Assembly (NCBI GenBank): GCA_033807775.1
Contig: CM066315.1
Span: 8,684,501-8,748,500 of the forward strand
Reading direction: 5' to 3'
Origin: Saussurea involucrata
Lineage: Eukaryota > Streptophyta > Magnoliopsida > Asterales > Asteraceae
Length of the DNA stretch: 64,000 bases
The notes beneath the pieces were generated by a model. It had not been told where the DNA came from. It saw only the letters and a list, made by a program, of their open reading frames with translations, and ran no database searches. The position numbers were made by a program, and so were the translations under genes. This document shows, piece after piece, positions 52,834-64,000 of this stretch (the first letter of the stretch is position 1; the number at the start of each line of letters is the position of its first letter).

Positions 52834-54846
52834 TGTAACGTCCCAAAAATTACAAGGAATTTAAAATTTTTAAATATGACATTTCATTAATTAAACTCGT
52901 TAAATAACCCAAACCGTTTCGTTTGCAACCCAAGAATAATTATTCTCTAAAAACAGTAAACAGCGGAATAAATAGTTTAAAAATGAAAATTATAAAACGA
53001 TATAATGATCAGCTCTTCACGCGCGTCAGTGTGTACCCGTCACGCCTTGGAGCTACTCGCACCTGAAACAATGATTTATTGGGAAAGGGTAAGCACGAAG
53101 CTTAGTGAATTCAACCACTATAGATAACACAGTTATTCCACATTACCCCTATAACAGATAGATACACATAAACAAGCATACCAGTCTACGAACAAATCAT
53201 AAACATGCATATCCACACACACCCACCTAAGAGGCACAAGTCGGTCCCACCGACCACATGATAACATCTCCGGCCCCGCCGAATCCCCGGTCCCACCGAG
53301 TCTCTACGCCACCCGCGTATAAAATCTCCGGCCCCGCCGGATCCTCGGTCCCACCGAGTTAACATGACAACATAGTATCAACTAGACACCCCACTATCTA
53401 GTTCCACAACACAATCACATAAAGCTACCACACACGTACTACAGCAATGATAAAACAACCGTTATTAGATATAGTGAGAGAACTCACCTCGTAAGCGCGC
53501 CTAGCTCACAATTAATAATTCAAGCTCCACAATCCAAGATCACTTCCCGACACCTAGACGAACGTTAAAAATGTATTAACACGAGACCCGGACCCTAAAA
53601 TACGACGCACGCTTAAACCGTCACTTAAACGACTTTTCGGTCTAACCAAACAGGTCTGTTCGGGACCTGATCCGACCTCTTTAAACCCAGAAAATCCCTA
53701 ATTAAATTACATAACTAGAAAGTGCTCAGAGTTAGGGTTCCAAGGACATATTATACACCTCCTAACGATTTTTCTACAATTAAATACGGATTTTATAAGA
53801 ATGGTTCGCAGATCAGTGAAAAACAGCAGCTATCGGTATAAAACGACGATTTGGCCTATGCTACGTTCCGAACTGGACTTTGCACGAAACACAGAAAAGT
53901 TGCTAGACTCCAATTGGGAACTTTTGGCACCGAAATCACCCCAATCCGAGTTACGAATAAAAAGTTACAGCTTACGCAAAACAGTGGCAGATACGACGTT
54001 TCACATGAAATGACGATTTTATAAACGGTAACGCGATTAAGGTTTATACGATCCGGGTTCCGCTACGGCGGTTTAGGGTTACGGCCAGAGGTGGTTTTAG
54101 GGTTCCGCCACGGGCACCACCCACTGCCACCTCCGGCAGCGGGGCACGGCGGCGGCGGCGACGGTTCCCCGGCGGCGACCGTAACGTGAACACTCCCCTT
54201 CGATCATCAAACCACCCCTCTCCTCCACCACTCTCGGCTATCCACCTCCCTTAAACGAGGGCACACACACACACTCTACGCGCAACCGCTCGCGATGGTC
54301 CACGGCGGCTACCGTCTGCAGCGGCCAAGGCCGCATGCGGCGGCAGCGGTGGTGGTGCAGAGTCGCCGGCGGCAAAGAAACAAGAAAGAACAACGAGGTT
54401 AACGGTTTACCTTGCGACGATGCCACTCGACAGCACCTGCTCCTTTCTCTCTCGAACTCCCCGGCGGACGATGGTGGTGGCGGCTTCCGATGACAGCAGC
54501 AGCGGCGACGGGGTTGAGGGTTTCGGCCGTGAGTTTTTGAGGGAGAAAAATAGGGTTTTGGTGATGTTCTCTTTTCTTTTTCTTTTTTTGTTCTTCACGC
54601 CACAAACACCCACAACTAAACATATGGATTTCCGGTTTTAAGAAATGCATGGGCCAAAGGCCAAATCTTTTGGCCATTTAACACCTTTAGTCCCTCAACT
54701 ACCCTCCTTCTTGCAAACTAACCAAAATTCCGACACTTAATGATTTGACCCAACTCGACTAACCCCGCTTACGGAAACCACAATACTCGAACTTAAAAGA
54801 AAATAAATAAGACTAATAAATTACATACCGGGATACGGGCTTTACA
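52834..54846 (-). repeat. Inner (left) LTR of the LARD-like element
   Basis: 2013 bp. Differs from the right LTR by fewer than 20 substitutions by eye and a 17-bp insertion near 54160. It contains GGTCCCACCGA/CCGGCCCCGCCG repeats (53240-53360) and a GC-rich stretch (54060-54530). Small frames in it are shared by both LTRs and are not genes. Confidence 0.92.
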
Positions 54847-57453
54847 ACTCTCCCCCACTTGGATTAGACTTCGTCCTCGAAGTCTCTGCCTACGAATAGC
54901 TCCGGATAGTTCTCCCTCCTCTCAACCTCAGGTTCCTAAGTCCACTTGAAATCCCTTCTAAAACTTATCAAACACTTTTCTAACTAACGTACTCCTTCTA
55001 GGACACTGGGATTATGATCGGCAGAACACCCCAACAATTGGAATCAATCCTAGCCAAGCGACTTCGGTTGTCCCCCAACCTTAGATATTCCATACATCCC
55101 GAGTCAAATCTCAATCTCTAACCACTCTAAAGTTGCCCACCAGTTTACCCAATTGGATACTCGGATCCGATCATTCCTACCATTAACCATCGATTATCTC
55201 CTACGAGTTCTAATAGACTCCCAAAACTTACCTTACACGCATCATCAAACCAGTAAATTTATAATCTCCCACGAAGGTCATTCCACCACAACTATTCGTC
55301 ACAAGCAGGCATCTCAGGGTTACTACTACCATTACCCGCCCTAGGAAACCTAGTTACACCGTAACAAGATACACCTTAACGCCTACCTCCCAGGTACGTC
55401 TCAAGTCACCAACCGTTACCAACGTCTGACTAATCCTGACCAAGGATTTAATGAAAACAGTCTACCAACAACATCACACTTAAAAGCGCTTTTCCCAAAT
55501 GGATTACAAATCATTTACAAAATATTTTCAATGTCAAGATTTTTCACTTCAAAAAGACCGTATGCAATAGACTACTATTACCAGGTCGGTGATTACGCAA
55601 AAATGAACACGTTCGTCTCACGTAGTAAAAATCATGTTGAAAATCATTCCATTGTCGTTCAGTTTACTTACAAAGTTCAAAATGATATGGAACGAAGCCT
55701 TGCCAACCAAAATTTTTGCGCGCATCAGTTATTTATACAAAACAAGGAAACGGTTTGTTGACAATAAAATATTTAGCTGACTAGAAAGCGCACCAAACAA
55801 CTCATGGTAAAATGCTACCAAAAATATTCTCTCAAAATTCTACAACACAACCCATAAGGATAGGAAACGCGAGAGTTAGTTAAAGCAAATTTTATTTTCA
55901 AAATCAAACTTTGTGCATGACTTAGTCGGCATTCTACGCCTCGACTCCTACTCCTCCAAATCTCTCTGATCCACTAACGATATCCGGACATTTAAACCTC
56001 TTAGGCAAGTTGGGAAATTACGTCAAATAATCCCTACGATTTTTCCTCAATCAAAGTCGGCTGTATAAGCCTATGATTCTAGCACAATCATCCATCTTGG
56101 CCCGAAACAACATCATCCTCACCGTCACTCCAAGTGACTAATACTAGAATCGTCCTTTTATTCCAACGACTACTAATTTATAACCTTCGACACTACCCCA
56201 ACGATCATCCCATCAAAGCAAATCAAGTACACACCTGTACTAGTAGGTTTACTATAGTCGTTCCTCCTTGTGATGGCTACTCTGGGTAGATATTACAACG
56301 GGTTATTAGCACATAATAATTCACACTAACAACGCTCACGCTCAACTCCTTGGATTCCTCGAGACTGTTCCCGACTCGAGCATTGATCCTGTGTTTCCGG
56401 TAGTAGGAGCTCTACTACTACCTTCCACACATATCATTACTCGTTCCGAGTTCCATCCGATGGGTCCAAGTAGTTTCTCGCCGATAACTACACACATATG
56501 CCCGCACCGGCATATGTACACACTCTTCCTAGCTCCCTAGGAATTCCACCCAACTCCACTACCCTTGCTATGACGAAATCCCCACTAGTCATGACGGGTC
56601 GTCTCGCGAATGCACAGTCGCACACAGCGTAAAACCGGATAGACATTCGAATATAAGATTCTATCCTACAACGGTTGGACTCAAACAAGAGCTGCGCAAT
56701 AGAACTAAATCTAACATTCTAAAGCTATTCGGTTCCTACCGCATACAACCTATAGTGCATTCACTTAACAACTTATCAGGGCTAGCATGAACTCCTATTA
56801 GAAAACAACAAACATGCAGTACAATGTAATAAGCACCAAACAATCCAGCACACATACTCCTATGTTCTAGAAAGCAATCTAGCATACATACCCATATGTA
56901 AACACTCTTCCCAGCTCACTAGGAATTTCATCTCATCCCACTACCCTTGCTACTACGGAATCCCTACTAGCCATAACGAGTTGCCTCGCGAATACCCAAT
57001 CGCATGTAGCGCGAAACAAATAGACATTCGAATACGAGATTCTATCCTAGAACGGTTGGACTCAAACAAGAGCTGCGCAATAGAACTAAATCAAATATTC
57101 TAAGGCTATATGATTCTTACTGCATACAACCTATAGGGCCTTCACTTAACAACCTACTATAACTAGCATTGATTCCTACTAGCAAGCAATCATCATACAG
57201 TACAGTGTCAACAACAGGTAATCTAGCATGCATACCCTATGATCTACAAAGCGATAAATACACTAAGTACCGTACCTTTCCCCTTTGGCTCCGGCTGACT
57301 GTACACACTGCGCCCTCGATCACCGTTTCTCCAACGGGTTTTTCCCTTCTTTTTATTTCCCAAAAACTTTAAAGAAAATCTTATAGCCGCAAACTTGAGA
57401 TCAAACACACCGAAATGCGTTTGATTCACTCAAGCTGTGCTCTGATACCAAGT
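54847..57453 (-). other. Non-coding internal region of the LARD-like element
   Basis: Begins with the polypurine tract (54847-54860, AAGTGGGGGAGAGT on the minus strand) and ends with the primer-binding site (57439-57450). No frame longer than 76 codons and no retroviral motif. Its last 950 bp hold two diverged direct units of about 370 bp (about 56497-56866 and 56884-57237), both with TCTCGCGAATRC and GGTTGGACTCAAACAAGAGC. Confidence 0.8.
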
Positions 57454-59450
57454 TGTAACGTCCCAAAAATTACAAGGAATTTAAAATTTTTAAATATGAC
57501 ATTTCATTAATTAAACTCGTTAAATAACCCAAACCGTTTCGTTTGCAACCCAAGAATAATTATTCTCTAAAAACAGTAAACAGCGGAATAAATAGTTTAA
57601 AAATGAAAATTATAAAACGATATAATGATCAGCTCTTCACGCGCGCCAGTGTGTACCCGTCACGCCTTGGAGCTACTCGCACCTGAAACAATGATTTATT
57701 GGGAAAGGGTAAGCACGAAGCTTAGTGAATTCAACCACTATAGATAACACAGTTATTCCACATTACCCCTATAACAGATAGATACACATAAACAAGCATA
57801 CCAGTCTACGAACAAATCATAAACATGCATATCCACACCCACCCACCTAAGAGGCACAAGTCGGTCCCACCGACCACATGATAACATCTCCGGCCCCGCC
57901 GAATCCCCGGTCCCACCGAGTCTCTACGCCACCCGCGTATAAAATCTCCGGCCCCGCCGGATCCTCGGTCCCACCGAGTTAACATGACAACATAGTATCA
58001 ACTAGACACCCCACTATCTAGTTCCACAACACAATCACATAAAGCTACCACACACGTACTACAGCAATGATAAAACAACCGTTATTAGATATAGTGAGAG
58101 AACTCACCTCGTAAGCGCGCCTAGCTCACAATTAATAATTCAAGCTCCACAATCCAAGATCACTTCCCGACACCTAGACGAACGTTAAAAATGTATTAAC
58201 ACGAGACCCGGACCCTAAAATACGACGCACGCTTAAACCGTCACTTAAACGACTTTTCGGTCTAACCAAACAGGTCTGTTCGGGACCTGATCCGACCTCT
58301 TTAAACCCAGAAAATCCCTAATTAAATTACATAAATAGAAAGTGCTCATAGTTAGGGTTCCAAGGACATATTATACACCTCCTAACGATTTTTCTACAAT
58401 TAAATACGGATTTTATAAGAATGGTTCGCAGATCAGTGAAAAACAGCAGCTATCGGTATAAAACGACGATTTGGCCTATGCTACGTTCCGAACTGGATTT
58501 TTCACAAAACACAGAAAAGTGGCTAGACTCCAATTGGGAACTTTTGGAACCGAAATCACCCCAATCCGAGTTACGAATAAAAAGTTACAGCTTACGTAAA
58601 ACAGTGGCAGATACGACGTTTCACATGAAATGACGATTTTATAAACGGTAACGCGATTAAGGTTTATACGATCCGGGTTCCGCTACGGCTGTTTAGGGTT
58701 ACGGCCAGAGGTGGTTTTAGGGTTCCGCCACGGGCACCACCCACTGCCACCTCCGGCAGCGGGGCACGGCGGCGGCGGCGACCGTAACGTGAACACTCCC
58801 CTTCGATCATCAAACCACCCCTCTCCTCCACCACTCTCGGCTGTCCACCTCCCTTAAACGAGGGCACACACACACACTCTACGCGCAACCGCTCGCGATG
58901 GTCCACGGCGGCTACCGTCTGCAGCGGCCAAGGCCGCATGCGGCGGCAGCGGTGGTGGTGCAGAGTCGCTGGCGGCAAAGAAACAAGAAAGAACAACGAG
59001 GTTAACGGTTTACCTTGCGACGATGCCACTCGACAGCACCTGCTCCTTTCTCTCTCGAACTCCCCGGCGGACGATGGTGGTGGCGGCTTCCGATGACAGC
59101 AGCAGCGGCGACGGGGTTGAGGGTTTCGGCCGTGAGTTTTTGAGGGAGAAAAATAGGGTTTTGGTGATGTTCTCTTTTTTTTTTCTTTTTTTTGTTCTTC
59201 ACGCCACAAACACCCACAACTAAACATATGGATTTCCGGTTTTAAGAAATGCATGGGCCAAAGGCCAAATATTTTGGCCTTTTAACACCTTTAGTCCCTC
59301 AACTACCCTCCTTCTTGCAAACTAACCAAAATTCCGACACTTAACGATTTGACCCAACTCGACTAACCCCGCTTACGGAAACCACAATACTCGAACTTAA
59401 AAGAAAATAAATAAGACTAATAAATTACATACCGGGATACAGGCTTTACA
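57454..59450 (-). repeat. Outer (right) LTR of the LARD-like element
   Basis: 1997 bp, TG...CA ended on the minus strand. This is the 5' LTR for transcription. It is followed on the right by CGCGTGCGCATG and the 59473-59692 repeat. Confidence 0.92.
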
Positions 59451-59472
59451 CGCGTGCGCATGCATTAGATCA

Positions 59473-59692
59473 TGTGAGAAGTGTCATTTTTGGTGAGAAG
59501 TGTGAGAAGTACTTTTAAACCGTTGATCATTTTTAATCAAATACTCTCCCATGAATTGTGGCTTAAAAGAAAATTTATCCGGTGTGTCTTATCTTGCTGC
59601 ATCTCATCCTAATGTTCGTCTATTTCTCATCCAACGGGTGATAACCACTTCTCACGTTTCTCACCAAATTTGGCACTTAGTATTCACCATTT
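59473..59692 (+). repeat. TTCTCACCAAATTTG repeat, right copy
   Basis: Same repeat as 50874-51065, in the opposite orientation, ending CGTTTCTCACCAAATTTGGC. Confidence 0.7.
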
Positions 59693-61390
59693 ACACTATA
59701 ATATTTACCATTTGGTATGCTTTGATTCCAACCATGGTTATAGATTTCAAACTTTCTATCTCTTTTTTAATGCTTATCATCTTCTTCCAAACTATCATAT
59801 TCTCACCAATGTAGGATGATAAAACTCAACCTTACTTTAAGATTTAAGAAACAACAAAATCTCATAGTTCCAAGTCATCATCCTTGGTTCACTTTAAATT
59901 TTGCACTATTTTTCTTTACATTTGTTTGGTTATGATTCCAATCATGGTTATGATTCCAATCATTGTTATGAATTTCAAAATCTTCCGGAATCCGGAATCC
60001 GATACCCAAATCCGGAATTCGATACCCAAATCCGGAAGTACCGGAAAAGTCATCTTTCGGACTTCGTGTGATTTCCAGTCTGATTACTTACACTTCCTAC
60101 TATGTTCTTTAAATCACATGTACCAATCCTTTTAACATGTAGATAGGTTCAACAAAACAAATTCCAATTTAGCAAATCACTTTTGATATGTAAAAACATA
60201 TTTTTTTAATAAGAATGAACTCACCTGATTGAGAGTTCGTACTCAGAGTCTGCCAAGCTCAATCGATTCATAAATCCAATCTTTCACACCATCGAACAGT
60301 ACCTAATCAAATCCAGCCTTCTCTTTCTCTTTCTCTCTCGATTTTCTCTGGAAACCGACTTAAAAAATCAGCAATTGAGATAAAAATCTCAATTCAACCG
60401 CCTCTCCCTTTAAATATCCAAAACTATCAACAAATAACAAAACCAACCCCCAAAGTTTCAATATTCACAAATAGCTTAAACTTTGGTCAATTACACTTTG
60501 AATCCTTCCATATCAAATTATAACATAATTTTGATCATGGAAATTCGAGGTGTTACATAATTGATTGGGATAATGTAAAATGAGTGAACTTTATTAGTTA
60601 TCACAAAAATATTATTTTAATTATTTGTTATATATATATATACACATTTTTTTGCAAAAATAAGCTAGACTAAATTGAACCAACCACATGAGTATTGAGT
60701 AGACACAAAAACAATCACCCCTTATTTCTTATACACACTTCATGCTTCAAAACTTGCATCTTGTAACCAATTGGGATGATGCAAAAGTAGGGTAAGCCAA
60801 ATTGAGCCAACCACGTTAATTGACACAAAAAACATTCACCCTTCATTTCTTATAGCCACTTGCTACTTCAAAACCACATTTCTAGATTTGAGGATTACTC
60901 AAATCCCATGGTTCCAAGTCACTCTTTGTGGTTGTTCTTTTAAGGTTATGATTCCAATCATGGTTATAGAATTCAAAATCTTATGTCATTCTTTTATATT
61001 GGCTTTGACTCCAACAATGGTAATAGATTTCAAAACCTTACATCTCTATTTTTATACCATAATTTTCTTTCAAACTATCATATTACCAACAAAGGAAAAT
61101 GATAAACTTTAACCTTATTAAAAGATTTGAGAAATACTCAAACCTCATGGTCCCAATTCACCAACATTGGTTTATATTTTAATTTTGCACTATATTTTTA
61201 CCATTTGGTATATTATGATTCTAACCACGGTTATCGATTTCAAAACCTTTCATCATCCTTTTATATATCCTCACTACTTTCTTCCAAATAATAATCTTCC
61301 TACCAATGTGGGATGATGAAACTCAACCATATTTCAAGATTTGAGGAATACTCAAACTTCATGGTACCAAGTCACTCTTTGTGGTTGTTC
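59693..61390. repeat. Dispersed repeat units and a possible LTR fragment
   Basis: Units share TGATTCCAAYCATGGTTATAG, CAATGTGGGATGATGAAACTCAACC and TCCAAGTCACTCTTTG. Copies start near 59710, 60950, 61210 and 62780. Between them, TGTAACACCTCGAATTTCC on the minus strand (start about 60557) looks like the 5' end of another LTR reaching down towards 60000, where CCGGAATCCGATACCCAAAT repeats occur. I could not fix its other end. No gene recognised. Confidence 0.5.
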
Positions 61391-61392
61391 CT

Positions 61393-61393
<1 letters not shown>

Positions 61394-61433
<40 letters not shown>

Positions 61434-61927
61434 AGATATATATATATATAGGGGAGGGATCATGAGAAAACCATTACTAATTTGAAAACTTTACAAACCT
61501 CAACTAACCACTCAGATTTTTTCTAGACTTTTAATTTTAATTTAATGATAAAGGGTAATTCAGTCTTTTTTTATTTAACCCGTTTAATTATAGAAACTGA
61601 ATTAATTATAATTAATTAATTATATTAGATTGTTAATCAAATTAAATCCCTACTTTTATGGTAAAAAAATCGGTTGTTTATACATATCATCATTTAGTGG
61701 GTATAACAGCTTCATATCTCCATATCTCCATCTCCATTGCACTCTTCACCTGCTTCACTAAAATAGATTTCATAGCAGGTGACAGCTGGGTTTCATGGGT
61801 TTCATCTCCATTGCACTCTTCATCATCATCATCATCATCATCATCAGCTGGCTTTCATCTCCATTACACTCTTCTTCATCATCATCATCATCATCATCAT
61901 CTTCATATCTCCATCTCCATTGCACTC

Positions 61928-61958
<31 letters not shown>

Positions 61959-62586
61959 GTTGGGTTTCATGGGTTTCATCATCAGCTGGGTTTCATGGGT
62001 TTCATCATCTGGGTTCATCACAATGGTCATCATCATCAGCTGGGTTCATCACAATGGTCATCATCATCAGTTGGGTTTCATGGTGATGAACGCATCAGCT
62101 GGGTTTCACGGGTTTCATCATCATCTTCATCATCAGCTGGGTTTCATCATCACAATGGTCATCATCATCAGCTGGGTTTCATGGGTTTCATCATGCTGTG
62201 TTTGTGAAACTGGAGAAATGGATGAAACACAAAAACACAGGAAAACGATGGTCGTTAATGGCGTCGATGATTCATTCAATTTTGTTTATCGTGATCTTCT
62301 CTCAGAAAAATATGCTGGTATTGTTGCTGTGGTTTCATCATAATGATTCTGATTTTATGATATCGCCGTATCTTTTGTATATGAATAATCAATTTCCTTT
62401 ATTAAAATGGTTGGCTAAATTACCTAGATACCCTTTTTTATTATTTTGTTTAATAAAATTCACTTTTTAAATTTCATTATTACCATATTTATACTAAACT
62501 AATCTGAACCATTGATCAACTTAATCTATGGTGACAACATGGGTTTCATAGTTTGCATAATAATGGTGGTTTGTGAATGAAACCGC

Positions 62587-62652
<66 letters not shown>
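61394..62652. repeat. Segment bounded by TA microsatellites, with CAT-rich minisatellite
   Basis: Long TA runs lie at 61394-61450 and 62590-62648. Between them, 61795-62190 is built of ATC/CAT triplets and TCAGCTGGGTTTCATGGG units, which open all three forward frames into His- and Ser-rich strings. Just after the left TA run comes GGGGAGGGATCATGAGAAAA-CC, a motif I associate with ends of some plant DNA elements. I do not regard any frame here as a gene. Confidence 0.55.
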
Positions 62653-63077
62653 TGGGGCAGTGTAAAATGAAACTTTATTAGTTATCACAAAAATATTATT
62701 TTAATTATTTGTTATATACATAAAGTTTGTTTTGCAAAAATAAGGTAGACTAAATTGAGTCAACCACATGAGTTGACACAAAAACATTCACCCTTCTTTC
62801 TTATACACACTTCATACTTTAGAACTTGCATCTTCTCATCAATGTGGGATGATGCAAATGTAGGGTAAGCTAAATGAGCCAACCACATGAGTTGACACAA
62901 AAGTATCCACTCCTCCTTTCTTATAGCCACTTCCAAGTTCAAAACTTTCATCTTTCCACCAATGTGGGATGATGAAACTCAACCACAAATCAAGAAATGA
63001 GGAATTCTCAATTCTTAGGATGCCACATCATCTTTTGTGATTTTCTCTTTTAATATATATTGATTGATTGATTTAAA
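62653..63077. repeat. Copy of the 60560-60870 repeat
   Basis: Shares TTATTAGTTATCACAAAAAT-ATTATTTTAATTATTTGTTA and AACCACATGAGTTGACACAA with 60590-60830, continuing to CAATGTGGGATGATGAAACTC. Confidence 0.65.
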
Positions 63078-63160
63078 TTCTGTTTGGTTTGCAAGGTTTT
63101 GTAGGATTTAAAATTGAATTACATTTCACTCACTCGTTTAAAGTAAAGTTAGACATTTAG

Positions 63161-63489
63161 GGTGCGTTTGGTACGCAGATTGGATGGGACGGGACGGGAC
63201 AAAAAAAATAGTCCCATGTTTGGTATGCTATGGGACAAAAATCAGATGGGACAACATGGGACAAAAACGAGTTTTCATGGGACAAAACTTAAGATTTTTT
63301 GTTCCACCAAAATAGGTGGAACAACATGGGACTAAAACATAAGATTACTAAAATACCCATTTTTTCCAACGTAACCTAGATTAAAATTATCTCCTCCAGT
63401 CCAGTCCCGTCCCGTCCCGTCCCATCCAGTTCCGTCCTGTCCAGTTTCGTCCCGTCCTGTCCCATACAGTCAGCATACCAAACGCTACC
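63161..63489. mobile_element. hAT-like MITE, GGTGCGTTTGGTACGC ends
   Basis: The left GGTGCGTTTGGTACGCAGAT is matched in inverse by AGCATACCAAACGCTACC. Internal GGGACGGGAC/GTCCCGTCCC runs make an inverted subterminal repeat. Copy A of the host repeat is uninterrupted here (near 25530). Confidence 0.75.
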
Positions 63490-63603
63490 TTAGGTTTCAA
63501 ACGTTGAATTAGACATCTCATAAAATTATATGATCTTTTGTAATGATATTTTAAAGGAGAATTAATTGAAATAACCATTTTAGATTTGTGGTTTAACTTC
63601 TTA

Positions 63604-63911
63604 GGGGCCGTTTACAAAACGCTTACCCGAGTAAGTTTTTACCAAGTCACATTAGCTTACCGGATGAATATGACAAGGACTAAGAATCTTACCCGGTAAG
63701 AGCGGAAGCAGGGACCGAGAGTCGAAAGCAAGGACCGAGAGTCTTACCCGGTAAGTGAGTGCGACGGCTCTTACCACGGTTAGCGCTTACCGACTAAATT
63801 ATTACATACGATGCCGTTTTGGTGGACTAAAATCTTACCCATGAAGTAAGTGATAGTGTTGAATTTTACCGGTAAGCATTTACCCGGGTAAGCGATTAGG
63901 TAAACGGCCCC
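63604..63911. mobile_element. MITE with GGGGCCGTTTAC ends
   Basis: GGGGCCGTTTAC at the left and GTAAACGGCCCC at the right, with inverted CTTACCCGGTAAG motifs throughout. Flanks are TTA (left) and TTG (right), which fits a PIF/Harbinger-type 3-bp duplication with one change. Copy A at about 25660 shows the uninterrupted site CTCTTAGTCACATT. Confidence 0.75.
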
Positions 63912-64000
63912 TTGGTCACATTCTCCTCAAGTTTACCAAAATAACATCAGGTCCGCAAAAATAGGTTCGTAACTGCGGATCTACTTCAAAAACAAATAAA

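Larger units (their letters stand above)
52247..59450 (-). mobile_element. Large non-coding LTR element, tandem LTR-internal-LTR-internal
   Basis: Two LTRs of about 2 kb (52834-54846 and 57454-59450) read TGTAAAGCC...GACGTTACA on the minus strand, around a 2.6-kb internal region (54847-57453). A primer-binding site follows both LTRs (57439-57450 and 52819-52830), and a polypurine tract precedes the left LTR (54847-54860). Beyond the left LTR another 587 bp of internal sequence (52247-52833) repeats 56867-57453 without visible difference. No gag or pol is present, as in LARD-type elements. The left end is truncated at the MULE fragment, so no target duplication can be found. Confidence 0.88.
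63078..64000. repeat. Dispersed repeat, copy B (two MITEs, no SINE)
   Basis: Collinear with 25300-25896. It is interrupted at 63161-63489 and 63604-63911 by MITEs and runs off the window end. Confidence 0.75.

Noticed and set aside
58664..59254. 196-codon minus-strand ORF in the LTR
   Set aside because: It falls in the GC-rich LTR stretch. The other LTR breaks it by a 17-bp indel, and it has no domain.
61658..62343. Three overlapping His/Ser-rich ORFs
   Set aside because: Products of a CAT/ATC triplet repeat. All forward frames are open and no non-repeat domain is present.

Overview
The window reads as nuclear DNA of a flowering plant. It has GT-AG introns, plant TATA boxes, AT-rich intergenic DNA and dense nested transposable elements. 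The genes are plant types: a ZAR1-like LRR receptor kinase, a calmodulin-like protein, a NUP54 nucleoporin and an F-box/kelch protein. The retroelement accessory ORF and the gag linker resemble proteins I associate with Asteraceae (daisy family). That placement is inference from memory, not a search result.

Layout. 1-5.5 kb: MITEs and a two-exon LRR receptor-like kinase (1828-4467, +). 5.56-12.4 kb: a young non-autonomous Copia element on the minus strand (835-bp LTRs, TSD GAATT). It has lost the gag capsid part, integrase, RT and RNase H, but keeps a gag linker with zinc knuckle, a protease stub and a 908-aa accessory ORF. About 80 copies of a short motif, GCAGYAYTAAC, are spread over its LTRs, spacer and coding regions. 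13.3-14.2 kb: a LINE relic. 15.1-21.7 kb: a Mutator-like element (MULE) with long TIRs, a decayed transposase carrying four TGA stops and a solo LTR, a PB1-like ORF and a convergent coiled-coil ORF. 22.1-22.5 kb: the calmodulin-like gene. 24-27.6 kb: nested MITEs and two SINEs with clear target duplications. 28.25-28.6 kb: a small plant gene of unknown function. 29.76-37.72 kb: a Gypsy chromodomain element with one TAG and one frameshift. 38.99-44.18 kb: NUP54 in nine exons. 44.3-45.3 kb: two MITEs. 46.17-47.83 kb: the F-box/kelch gene, with a probable promoter and 5' UTR exon near 50.4-50.5 kb. 51.7-59.45 kb: a MULE end fragment fused to a tandem LTR-internal-LTR-internal array of a large non-coding LTR element. 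59.5-64 kb: repeats, TA microsatellites and MITEs.

The five or six host genes are unrelated housekeeping or signalling genes and form no operon or evident cluster. The most unusual biology is the motif-studded Copia derivative. Its arrays have periods of 17-20 bp in non-coding DNA and 18 bp inside gag, and two of the three main arrays lie just upstream of a TATA box. Coordinates of exons, LTRs, TSDs, PBS and PPT sites were read directly from the sequence. Family names rest on remembered motifs; no database search was run.
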